A stretch of 64,000 bases of DNA from Arthrobacter silviterrae (GTDB lineage Bacteria > Actinomycetota > Actinomycetes > Actinomycetales > Micrococcaceae): contig NZ_JAAKZI010000002.1 of assembly GCF_011045165.1 (NCBI RefSeq), positions 186,001-250,000 on the forward strand. Reading direction: 5' to 3'. The position numbers were made by a program, and so were the translations under genes. Shown one piece after another: positions 50,581 through 58,407 of this stretch. The stretch's first letter is position 1; every line of letters starts with the position of its first letter. Below the pieces are notes generated by a model. The model saw only the letters and a list, made by a program, of their open reading frames with translations. It did not search any database and was not told where the DNA came from.

Positions 50581-51258
50581 CTACTTAAGGGTGAAAACAA
50601 CCTTCTCGCTTGACCACTTCCCGAGCGTTGTGACAAACACGTAGGTCCCGGCCCCCGGCGTTGCCGCGACCTTGGTGCAGCCGGGCGTGCTGCGGTTGCG
50701 CAGCCAGGTAAAGTTTGCGGTTTCAGATGCCCCGGGCTTGAGGTTCTTGACCAGGTCGGTGGAGCCGGACTGGCAGTCCCGGGAATTGAAGATGACATCG
50801 TTGCCGCTGGTGATCTTGAATTCCATCTGGCTGGTGCCGACGTTGATGTCGCACGGCGCCTGGCCCGTGTTGGTCACCCGCAGCGTCAGCTTTGGGTCTG
50901 CGCCGGCATCGTATGAAGGTTTGTCGACGGAACCACTAACCTTGATCCCGGATTCATCGCACACTGACGATGCCAACGGGGTGGGCTTGTCGGCAGGCTG
51001 GGTGGCTGAAGGGGTGGACGCAGTTGCCGACGACGTCTGTACTGCTGCGCCTGCATCCTGCGCTGCCGGGCCCGCCTTGCCCGCCCCGCCCAAAGCATTC
51101 GCCAACGCCATGGCGCCAGCCACCATCGCGGCCACCACGAGCAACACCAAAACCGCAGCGACCTGTCGCCTGCGCCGGTAAACTTTCGCGGAAACCCTGG
51201 TCCGAGGGGCAGGCTGGCGCGCCGTTCCGCCCTGCCTGTTCTGTCCCGATGCCGCCAC
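50581..51258 (-). CDS. Membrane-anchored hypothetical protein with Ig-like outer domain
   Basis: A 225-residue protein: a basic N-terminus (about residues 1–35), one membrane helix (AAVLVLLVVAAMVAGAMALA), an Ala/Thr/Pro linker, then a β-rich domain (about 115–225) with four Cys (SVCDES, APCDIN, RDCQSG, PGCTK) likely forming two disulfides outside the cell. KLTLRVTNTGQAPCDI recalls bacterial Ig-like/BsuPI-type folds. The function is unknown. GTG at 51258 has TACTCT 6 bases upstream; the GGAGGG between them is too close to act as a ribosome site. It faces mutY across 91 bases. Confidence 0.65.
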   Translation of the reverse strand: MAASGQNRQGGTARQPAPRTRVSAKVYRRRRQVAAVLVLLVVAAMVAGAMALANALGGAGKAGPAAQDAGAAVQTSSATASTPSATQPADKPTPLASSVCDESGIKVSGSVDKPSYDAGADPKLTLRVTNTGQAPCDINVGTSQMEFKITSGNDVIFNSRDCQSGSTDLVKNLKPGASETANFTWLRNRSTPGCTKVAATPGAGTYVFVTTLGKWSSEKVVFTLK

Positions 51259-51264
51259 CCCTCC

Positions 51265-51270
51265 AGAGTA
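51265..51270 (-). promoter_or_regulatory. −10 element of a predicted leaderless promoter (Ig-like protein)
   Basis: TACTCT on the minus strand, 6 bases before the GTG at 51258. Confidence 0.45.
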
Positions 51271-51349
51271 TCCAACGCACGGCCGGTGCCACGCCAACCA
51301 CGCCGCCCGGATACAGTGGAACTGCCCCAGCGAACCCCAAGGAGAATCG

Positions 51350-52282
51350 GTGCACCAGCAAGTCCTGCAATGGTTCCGCGAGTCTGCCCGGGACCTCCCG
51401 TGGCGCGGCGGCTGCTCCCCGTGGGGCATCCTGGTGAGCGAAATCATGCTGCAGCAGACGCCCGTGGTGCGGGTGCGGCCCGTCTGGGAAGAATGGATGG
51501 CACGCTGGCCGGATCCGGCGGCATTCGCCGCGGCGCCGCAGGCGGAAGTGCTCCGTGCCTGGGGCCGGCTGGGCTACCCCCGGCGTGCCCTTCGCCTGCA
51601 TGCCGCCGCCGGGGTGATTGTGGAGAAGCACGACGGCGCTGTGCCGGACACTTTCGAGGAACTTTTGGCGCTTCCCGGCATAGGCACCTACACGGCAGCA
51701 GCAGTGGCGGCTTTTGCGTTTGGCAGGCGCGAGACCGTGGTGGACACAAATATCCGCAGGGTATTCGCACGCCTGGTGATAGGCCAAGCTTTGCCGGCAC
51801 CCTCCCTGACGGCCGCTGAGATGGCATTGGCAAAGGAATTGCTGCCGGAAGATGCCGCCGCATCCGTGGAATGGAATGCCGGCGTCATGGAGCTGGGTGC
51901 ACTGGTGTGCACAGCCCGCAGCCCCCAGTGCGGGATTTGCCCGGTCCGCCGTGAGTGCGCCTGGATTGCGGCCGGTCAACCTGAACCGAGCTATGTTCCC
52001 AAGGGGCAGCCCTGGGCCGGCACGGACAGGCAGGTGCGCGGCGCCGTCATGGCGGTGCTGCGGGCCGCCGAGTCGCCGGTCCATGCAGAGCTGTTCTGGG
52101 GGCCCGCATCAGAACTGGCTGCCCTCAAGGAACACCTCAGCCACCCGGGGGAAGTGGCGGACGCGCTGAAAAGCCTGCACAACCTCAACGTCCACGCACC
52201 CCAGCTCCAGCGCTCCCTGGCCAGCCTGGTCGCCGACGGCCTGGCCCAGCTGTCCGACGGCGGCTACCACCTGCCGCACTGA
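51350..52282 (+). CDS. mutY: A/G-specific adenine DNA glycosylase
   Basis: A 310-residue base-excision enzyme removing A opposite 8-oxoG. SEIMLQQTPV carries the catalytic Glu, PGIGTYTAAAVAAFAFG is the helix-hairpin-helix, VDTNIRRV the catalytic Asp region, and Cys-x6-Cys-x2-Cys-x5-Cys in VCTARSPQCGICPVRREC binds the 4Fe–4S cluster. The C-terminal recognition domain is short, as in other actinobacterial MutY proteins. The start is GTG at 51350 with AAGGAGAA upstream. It converges on dhaM with a 12-base gap. Confidence 0.95.
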   Translation: MHQQVLQWFRESARDLPWRGGCSPWGILVSEIMLQQTPVVRVRPVWEEWMARWPDPAAFAAAPQAEVLRAWGRLGYPRRALRLHAAAGVIVEKHDGAVPDTFEELLALPGIGTYTAAAVAAFAFGRRETVVDTNIRRVFARLVIGQALPAPSLTAAEMALAKELLPEDAAASVEWNAGVMELGALVCTARSPQCGICPVRRECAWIAAGQPEPSYVPKGQPWAGTDRQVRGAVMAVLRAAESPVHAELFWGPASELAALKEHLSHPGEVADALKSLHNLNVHAPQLQRSLASLVADGLAQLSDGGYHLPH

Positions 52283-52294
52283 CGGGCCGGATTC

Positions 52295-52969
52295 TCAGAG
52301 CTCGCCGAAGCCGCTCTCCACCTCGGTCCGCACCAGGTCCACGGCCCGTTGCGCATCCGGCCCGCTGGCCCTGACGCGCAATTCGGTGCCCTGTCCGGCG
52401 CCGAGGGCCATCAGCAAGAAGACTGACTGGCCGTCCGCACCATTGATGTCAATGTCGACATCCATGGCTCCCAGCGCACCGGCAAGGGCCGCCGCGGGCC
52501 GGGCATGCAGCCCGATCGGGTTGATCAGCGTCAGCACGGCCGTCACTTCGGCTGCACTCCCGCCATCCGGTACCGGAAGGGCTGGCTCGACGCCGGCATG
52601 CAAGGCAGTTTCTGCGGCCTTGCGCACCACTGCCAGGTCAGCGCCGGACTGGGCGGACACCGCAGCGGCGACGGCTCCCTCCACGAGGGGCGCATCGGCA
52701 AGCACAATGGTGTCCGGGTTGCCCATGAATTCGAGTGCTGTTTCGGCCGTCATGACGGCTGAACCGAGATCCGTCAGCACCACCACCCCGCTGCCGGTCT
52801 CGGCCTGGCCCAGCGCCGCTGTGACCTTGTCCAGCGAAGTCCCAATGCCGCCGTCGTCCGTGCCGCCGGCGGCTACCAGCACCACGTCGCGGGCCATCTG
52901 GGCCGCCAGTTCCACCACGCCGGCGGCCAGCTGCGCACTGTGCGAAACCACCACCAGTCCAACGCTCAT
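52295..52969 (-). CDS. dhaM: Dihydroxyacetone kinase phosphotransferase subunit DhaM with HPr domain
   Basis: A 224-residue phosphocarrier that rephosphorylates ADP on DhaL. An EIIA-mannose-type domain (residues 1–130, active His in VVSHSAQLAAG) is joined to an HPr domain (about 140–224, active His in GLHARPAAALAG). Unlike E. coli DhaM there is no EI-like domain, so phosphate must come from the cell's EI. It overlaps dhaL by 4 bases. Confidence 0.92.
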   Translation of the reverse strand: MSVGLVVVSHSAQLAAGVVELAAQMARDVVLVAAGGTDDGGIGTSLDKVTAALGQAETGSGVVVLTDLGSAVMTAETALEFMGNPDTIVLADAPLVEGAVAAAVSAQSGADLAVVRKAAETALHAGVEPALPVPDGGSAAEVTAVLTLINPIGLHARPAAALAGALGAMDVDIDINGADGQSVFLLMALGAGQGTELRVRASGPDAQRAVDLVRTEVESGFGEL

Positions 52970-53622
52970 TCGGCGGCCCCCGGGGCGCCGGCGGCTTCAG
53001 CGGCGGCCCGCAAAATCAGCGCCGACGAAGCGGCGCCCGGATCGCGGTGGCCAATGGCTCGCTCGCCGAGGTAGCTGGCCCGGCCCTTGTGCGCGATGAG
53101 GGGATCGGTGGACTCGGCACCGGCCTCGGCGGCAGCCGCGGCCGCCGCCAATACCGACCCGGCCGAGGCAGACGGACCGGCTGCCGCCGCGGTGGCAGCT
53201 TCCACGGCGGGCGTCCACGCATCGATCATGGTCTTGTCGCCAACTTCGGCCTTTCCGCGGGCCACCACCCCGTCGCGGGCGGCGGCCAGGGCCCCGGCGA
53301 GCGCGGCGGCGTCGAGCGTGGCAGCCTCGCCGGTCGCGGTGGCCATGCGCAGAAACGCCGTGCCGTAGAGCGGCCCGGCCGCGCCGCCCACCTTGGACAT
53401 GAGCGTCATGGCGGCCAGCTTGAAGGCGGCAGCCGGCGTGGCGGGAGTTTCGGCGTCGAGCTTTTCAACAATCGCCTGGTAGCCGCGGTCAAGGTTCTCC
53501 CCGTGGTCGCCGTCGCCGATGGCCCTGTCCAATTCGCTCAGGGCAACCCGGTTCGCCGCCACAACGTCAGCACTCCGGCGCAACCAGTCGACGGCCCACG
53601 CCGCCCCCAATGAATCCGCCAT
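52966..53622 (-). CDS. dhaL: Dihydroxyacetone kinase subunit DhaL
   Basis: A 218-residue nucleotide-binding subunit. ELDRAIGDGDHGENLDRGYQA contains the Mg–ADP-coordinating Asp residues, and MSKVGGAAGPLYGTAFLRM and RASYLGERAIGHRDPGA are DhaL signatures. It passes phosphate from DhaM to dihydroxyacetone held by DhaK. ATG at 53622, two bases after the dhaK stop, was chosen; an ATG at 53637 overlaps dhaK. Confidence 0.93.
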   Translation of the reverse strand: MADSLGAAWAVDWLRRSADVVAANRVALSELDRAIGDGDHGENLDRGYQAIVEKLDAETPATPAAAFKLAAMTLMSKVGGAAGPLYGTAFLRMATATGEAATLDAAALAGALAAARDGVVARGKAEVGDKTMIDAWTPAVEAATAAAAGPSASAGSVLAAAAAAAEAGAESTDPLIAHKGRASYLGERAIGHRDPGAASSALILRAAAEAAGAPGAAE

Positions 53623-53624
53623 TG

Positions 53625-54623
53625 CTACATCCCCCATCGCAGTGCCGGCGTATTGACGGGGGCGTCCCACAGGCTGGTCATTTCATCGTCCAGGCGCAGC
53701 ACGGAAATGGAGCAGCCCTGCATTTCCAAGGCCGTGATGTAGTTCCCCACCAGGGACCGCTCCACGCTCAGTCCGGCGTCGGCCAGGACCTTTGCCGCAC
53801 GGCGGTACACGATGTACAGCTCGCTGGCGGGGGTGCCGCCCATGCCGTTGACGAACAGGAGGACCTTGTCCCCCGCGGCAGGCTTGAGGTCCGTCAGGAT
53901 CGGCTCCAGCAGCCGGTCGGTGATGCCGTCGGCGTTTTCCATCGGGATGCGGTGGCGGCCCGGCTCGCCGTGGATGCCAATGCCGATTTCAATCTCGTCC
54001 TCACCCAACTCAAAACTTGGCACGCCGGCGTGGGGCACCGTGCAGGCAGAGAGGGCCACGCCCATGGTGCGCACATTGTCCACCACGCGCTGGCCGATGG
54101 CGGCGACGGCGTCGAGCCCGTCCCCGCGCTCAGCAGCCGCGCCGGCGATCTTCTCCACCAGGACGGTGCCGCCAACGCCGCGCCGCCCGGCCGTGTACAG
54201 GGAATCCTCGACGGCGACGTCGTCGTTCACCAGGACGGTGCGCACCTCGATGCCTTCCGCCTGCGCCATCTCCGCCGCCGTCTCAAAGTTCAGGACGTCC
54301 CCGGTGTAGTTCTTCACGATATGCACCACGCCGGCACCTGAATTGGCCGCGACGGTCGCCGGGATTATCTGGTCGGGTGTGGGTGAGGTGAAGACCGCGC
54401 CGGGAACGGCCGCGTCCAGCATGCCAAAGCCTACGTAGCCGGCGTGCAGGGGCTCGTGGCCGCTGCCGCCGCCGGAGAGCAGGCCAACCTTGCCGGACTT
54501 CGCCTCCTTGCGCGAGACAAAGAGCGGGTCGGGGTGAACGGTGACCAGCCCGGCGTGGGCCAGGCCGAAGCCCTCCACCGATTCATCCACCACGGCCTTG
54601 GGATCGTTAATGAGCTTCTTCAT
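53625..54623 (-). CDS. dhaK: Dihydroxyacetone kinase subunit DhaK
   Basis: A 332-residue subunit that binds dihydroxyacetone covalently through a His, probably that of TVPHAGVPSFELGEDE. Other blocks are LSGGGSGHEPLHAGYVGFGMLDAAVPG and HIVKNYTGDVLNFETA. First gene of dhaKLM. A purine-rich GGAGGG lies about 6 bases before the ATG. Dihydroxyacetone phosphate enters glycolysis; the substrate could arise from glycerol oxidation, but no glycerol dehydrogenase is in the window. No DhaS/DhaR regulator is beside it. Confidence 0.95.
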   Translation of the reverse strand: MKKLINDPKAVVDESVEGFGLAHAGLVTVHPDPLFVSRKEAKSGKVGLLSGGGSGHEPLHAGYVGFGMLDAAVPGAVFTSPTPDQIIPATVAANSGAGVVHIVKNYTGDVLNFETAAEMAQAEGIEVRTVLVNDDVAVEDSLYTAGRRGVGGTVLVEKIAGAAAERGDGLDAVAAIGQRVVDNVRTMGVALSACTVPHAGVPSFELGEDEIEIGIGIHGEPGRHRIPMENADGITDRLLEPILTDLKPAAGDKVLLFVNGMGGTPASELYIVYRRAAKVLADAGLSVERSLVGNYITALEMQGCSISVLRLDDEMTSLWDAPVNTPALRWGM

Positions 54624-54712
54624 GACGGCACCCTCCGAATTAAACAGTGAGCATAAACGGTGGCGGCCGCAGCTATTGTGAAACCGCCCCTCTCTTGAAC
54701 ACTACCCGGACG

Positions 54713-54744
54713 GGTTGCCGCTTGGTAGGGGCCAAGCGGCAACC
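54713..54744 (-). terminator. Hairpin terminator of the glycosyltransferase operon
   Basis: Perfect 13-bp arms (54713–54725, 54732–54744) around a 6-base loop, starting 16 bases after the GT39 gene stop. There is no T-tract, as is common in actinobacteria. Confidence 0.75.
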
Positions 54745-54759
54745 GGTCCACCGCTGGGC

Positions 54760-56967
54760 TCAGCCCACCAGCTTGTACACCGTGGAGTTGCCCACGGTAG
54801 TGGCGGTGTAGTGCTGCTGCACCCAGGTGGCGATGCTGGAGCTGCCGTCCTGCGTGGCGCCGGGGCCACTGCTTGCGCTGCCCGTACTGCTCGCACTGCC
54901 CGCGCTGCCTGAACTGCTCGCACTGTTCGCGCTGCGCCCAGCTCCACCGCCCATGCCGCCACCCATGCCGCCGCCTGCGATGTAGTAGCTAATCTCTCCC
55001 TTGGCCACCATCGCCTGGAACTGCGCCAACGTGGGGTACGGATCGGAACCGCTCCAGCCGCCCAGGTCGATGACGGAAGTGCCGGTAGCCAGTTCCAGGT
55101 CGGCGGCACTGCTTGCACCGGAGATGATGGCGGACCATTTGGTGGTGGTTCGTTCCAGCAGCGAGTTCAGCGCCGTGGACGAAGCGCCGGCATTCCCCGC
55201 CCCTGCCCCGGAAGCCCCGCCGGGCGCTGTTGCGCTGCCTCCTTGACCGGTTGCGCCGCCGGCCGCGCTACCGCTCGCACCGCCGGGTCCGCCAGCCATC
55301 CCGCCGCCCTGTCGCCGAGCCAGGCCGCGGCCGCCAGTTCCGCCGGTTCCGCCGAAACCGCCGCCCATCGCCGACGCGGTGGGGCCCGACGTGGGAATTG
55401 ATCCTGTGTGCCCCTGCGACGCCGTTGCAAGCGTCCAGGCCGTGGTGCCCAGGCCGCCGGCCAGCACCGACAAGACAATAACGGCAGCCGTCCCGGCCTC
55501 GAAGGCCCCCATCCGCCAGCGGTCCAGCCGCGCCACGATGGCGGCACCGGCGAGGACGCCGCAGGCAATGACCACGAACTTCAGCCACGGCAGCCAGGAC
55601 GGGTCACGGGCCAGCAACACCGCGGACCAGGCCGCAGTCCCGGCCACGAGCACGGCCAGCACCACCCGGAAGGCGGCGTGCGCCCGCCTGCGCCACAGTT
55701 CGACGGCGCCGATCCCCACCAGTGCGGCGACGGCCGGGGCCAGCGCCACCACGTAGTAGGGGTGGATGGTCCCTGCCATAAAGCTGAACGTCAGGGCAGT
55801 GACCAGCAGCCAGCCGCCCCAGAGAATGAGGGATGCCCGCGGCTGGCTGGTCCGTGCCGCCCGCCGCGTGATCCACAACCCGGCCACCAGTGCAATCAGG
55901 GCGGCAGGCAGCAGCCAGGACACCTCGGCGCCAAAGGATGTGCCAAACATCCGCAGGATGCCGGTGGCCCCGCCAAAGCCCACGTTCCCACCACCTCCCA
56001 TGCCGCCACCGGCCCCGGTTCCGCCAGCCCCAAATCCACCGGCGCCTCCGCCTCCCATGCCTCCGCCCCCGCCATTGCCGGACCCTCCGAAGATGCGGCC
56101 CAGCCCGTTGTAGCCCAGGGCCAGGTCCCAGAAGCTGTTGTTTGAGGACCCTGCCATGTAGGGCCGGATCGACACGGGAGTGAGCTCAAAGGCCAGCAGG
56201 TAGGCACCGGCGACAACAACAATTCCCCCGACGGCCGCCAAAAGGTGCAGCAGGCGCCGGCCCAGGCTGGTGTTGGCTGCCCACAGGTAGGCCAGTCCCA
56301 TGGCCGGGATGGTGAGGAAACCCTGCATCATCTTGCTGAGGAAGGCCAGACCGACCAGCGCGCCGGCCAGTGCAAGCCAACGCCAGCCGGGCTTGCCAAT
56401 GGCCCGGACCACGGCATAGGCGGCGGCCACCAGGCACAGTGTCAGGAGGGCATCCGGATTGTTGAATCGGAACATGAGTGCCGCCACGGGGGTCGCGGCA
56501 AGCGCCCCACCGGCGATCAGCCCGGCCGCCGGCCCGCTGACGCGTTTCACCGCTGCGTACAAAAGCGCGACGGCGGCCACTCCCATCAGTGCCTCCGGCA
56601 GCAAGACCGTCCAGGACGAGAATCCAAACACCCGTCCCAGCAGGGCTGGGATCCACAGTGACGCGGGCGGCTTGTCCACCGTAATGGCATTGCCGGCGTC
56701 GAGGGAGCCGAAGAGCAGGGCCGTCCAATTCTTGGTGCCCGCCTGGACTGCAGCGGCGTAGAAGCTGTTGCCGTAGCCCGAATTGTTGAGGTTCCACAGG
56801 TAAAGGAAGCCTGTGGCCACGATGAGTGCCAACGCACCGGGGCGCTGCCACCGCGGCCTGGCGGCGGATGAATTGATTTCGGGTTCAGTTGCCGCCGGCA
56901 GGCCGGACCCAGGGTGTCCCTGGGCCGGTGCCGCCGTGAGGCCTGTCGGTCTTGTCATGGCGCTCAT
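54760..56967 (-). CDS. GT39-family membrane glycosyltransferase with glycine-rich inserts
   Basis: A 735-residue ArnT/PMT-like transferase using polyprenyl-phosphate sugars on the outer membrane face. NNSGYGNSFYAAAVQAGTKNWTALLFGSLDAGNAITVDKPP is the first outer loop with the conserved acidic/DKPP motif. About eleven to thirteen helices follow. Glycine-rich inserts occur at about residues 290–330 (GGGGMGGGG type), 530–600 and 660–710, the last two in an outer C-terminal domain that otherwise looks folded (ATGTSVIDLGGWSGSDPYPTL). ATG at 56967 overlaps the GT2 gene stop by 4 bases. Confidence 0.85.
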   Translation of the reverse strand: MSAMTRPTGLTAAPAQGHPGSGLPAATEPEINSSAARPRWQRPGALALIVATGFLYLWNLNNSGYGNSFYAAAVQAGTKNWTALLFGSLDAGNAITVDKPPASLWIPALLGRVFGFSSWTVLLPEALMGVAAVALLYAAVKRVSGPAAGLIAGGALAATPVAALMFRFNNPDALLTLCLVAAAYAVVRAIGKPGWRWLALAGALVGLAFLSKMMQGFLTIPAMGLAYLWAANTSLGRRLLHLLAAVGGIVVVAGAYLLAFELTPVSIRPYMAGSSNNSFWDLALGYNGLGRIFGGSGNGGGGGMGGGGAGGFGAGGTGAGGGMGGGGNVGFGGATGILRMFGTSFGAEVSWLLPAALIALVAGLWITRRAARTSQPRASLILWGGWLLVTALTFSFMAGTIHPYYVVALAPAVAALVGIGAVELWRRRAHAAFRVVLAVLVAGTAAWSAVLLARDPSWLPWLKFVVIACGVLAGAAIVARLDRWRMGAFEAGTAAVIVLSVLAGGLGTTAWTLATASQGHTGSIPTSGPTASAMGGGFGGTGGTGGRGLARRQGGGMAGGPGGASGSAAGGATGQGGSATAPGGASGAGAGNAGASSTALNSLLERTTTKWSAIISGASSAADLELATGTSVIDLGGWSGSDPYPTLAQFQAMVAKGEISYYIAGGGMGGGMGGGAGRSANSASSSGSAGSASSTGSASSGPGATQDGSSSIATWVQQHYTATTVGNSTVYKLVG

Positions 56968-58271
56968 TTGTCTGCCTCTGCCGTGGTTGAGATGTGGTGT
57001 GCGGGGGTGCGGAAGATCCAGAGCCGGAAAGCCAGGAACTTCACCAGCGTCGCCACCAGGTTTGCCAGCACCACGGCCACCACTTCGATGGTCCGGTTGG
57101 GGCTGCCCAGCCCGTGGATGCCCCACAGCGCGCCCGCCGTCAGGACCCAGCCGATGCCGAAGACAAGCAGGCCCAGGAATTGGTGGCGGAGCACTCCCTC
57201 CGGGCCGGTCCGGCCAAAGGTGAAGCTGCGGTTGACGGTGGTGTTGGCCACGGCGGACACCAGGAGGGCCGCAAAGTTGGACCACTGGGGGTCGGCCACC
57301 AGCCGGAAGCCGAGAAACAGCAGCACATAGAAGAGTGTGGATGCCACGCCCACGGCGCCAAAGCGCATGAGCTGGCCGAACAGCCTGTGCCGCGCCGCAC
57401 CGCCGTCGTCCTCGAGGGGTTTTCGGGCCAGGGCCGCCCGAAGTTCGGCCACGGGTATGCGGCCGTTGACCAGGTCCCGGCTGATCCTGGCAATGCCGCG
57501 CAGATCGGCCACCGCCGTCGCGACAATGTCCACCTTGGAGTCGGGGTCATCGGTCCAGTCCACCGGCACTTCGTGCACCCGCAGCCCGCACCGCTCAGCC
57601 AGCACCAGCAGTTCGGTGTCGAAGAACCAGGCATCGTCAGTGGTGTGCGGCAGGAGCTGGCGGGCCACGTCGGTGCGGATGGCCTTGAAGCCGCACTGGG
57701 CGTCACTGAAATGCGCTGCCAGCACCCCGCGCAGGAGGAGGTTGTAGCTCCGCGAGATGAACTCCCGCTTCGGGCCGCGGACCACCCTGGAGGTGCGCGA
57801 CAGCCGCGTTCCCACGGCCAGGTCTGAATGCCCTGACACCAGCGGCGCCACAAGGGTGCCCAACGCGTTCAGGTCCGTGGACAGGTCCACGTCCATGTAG
57901 GCCACAATGGGCGACGGCGACGTCAGCCACGCCGTCCGCAAGGCGTGCCCGCGGCCCTTCATGTCCAGGTGCAGCACGCGGATGCCGCTGATCTCGCCCG
58001 CCAGGGCCCGTGCGATGGCCAGCGTGGAATCGGTGCTGGCATTGTCCGCCAGCGTGATGGAGCAGGTGTACGGAAAGTTCCCTTCGAGGTGGCTGTGCAG
58101 CCGCCGGACACAAAGTTCCAGGCTCCGTTCCTCGTTGTACACCGGGATGGTGATGTCCACCAGGGCTGGAGCCGTGGGGGTTGGGCTGCTGCCGGAAAGG
58201 ACGCCCTGCGGCCCGTGCCCGGGGCGCGGCCGGGCCTCCAGCATGGTTGGGGGGTTCGATGTTGTTGTCAT
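56964..58271 (-). CDS. Bifunctional GT2 glycosyltransferase–GtrA protein
   Basis: A 435-residue fusion. Residues about 35–270 are a GT2 (dolichol-phosphate mannose synthase-like) domain with VDITIPVYNEERSLE and YMDVDLSTDLNAL, expected to make a polyprenyl-phosphate hexose in the cytoplasm. Residues about 295–425 are a four-helix GtrA domain (LMRFGAVGVASTLFYVLLFLGF, SAVANTTVNRSFTFGR), a type thought to flip that lipid. It is coupled to the GT39 gene by ATGA, so synthesis, flipping and transfer are encoded together. Confidence 0.9.
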   Translation of the reverse strand: MTTTSNPPTMLEARPRPGHGPQGVLSGSSPTPTAPALVDITIPVYNEERSLELCVRRLHSHLEGNFPYTCSITLADNASTDSTLAIARALAGEISGIRVLHLDMKGRGHALRTAWLTSPSPIVAYMDVDLSTDLNALGTLVAPLVSGHSDLAVGTRLSRTSRVVRGPKREFISRSYNLLLRGVLAAHFSDAQCGFKAIRTDVARQLLPHTTDDAWFFDTELLVLAERCGLRVHEVPVDWTDDPDSKVDIVATAVADLRGIARISRDLVNGRIPVAELRAALARKPLEDDGGAARHRLFGQLMRFGAVGVASTLFYVLLFLGFRLVADPQWSNFAALLVSAVANTTVNRSFTFGRTGPEGVLRHQFLGLLVFGIGWVLTAGALWGIHGLGSPNRTIEVVAVVLANLVATLVKFLAFRLWIFRTPAHHISTTAEADK

Positions 58272-58344
58272 GGTTCAACCATCGCGGGGCAAAATCAGCC
58301 CAGTTTAAACCGAAGTTAAGTGCTGGCTGTGCATATTTTCCCGG

Positions 58345-58407
58345 CCCGGTCCTGAGATGGCCCGGTCCTGAGATGGCCCGGGCCGTGGATGGCCCGGGCC
58401 GTGTGCG
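58345..58407. repeat. Four-copy 16-bp tandem repeat
   Basis: Two identical units CCCGGTCCTGAGATGG (58345–58376), then CCCGGGCCGTGGATGG (58377–58392) and a partial fourth (58393–58407). The array ends exactly at the histidine kinase stop codon. The CCCGGG-containing units can pair with each other. Confidence 0.8.

Noticed and set aside
51350-52282. MutY as C-terminally truncated
   Set aside because: About 300 residues is normal for actinobacterial MutY and all catalytic and cluster residues are present.
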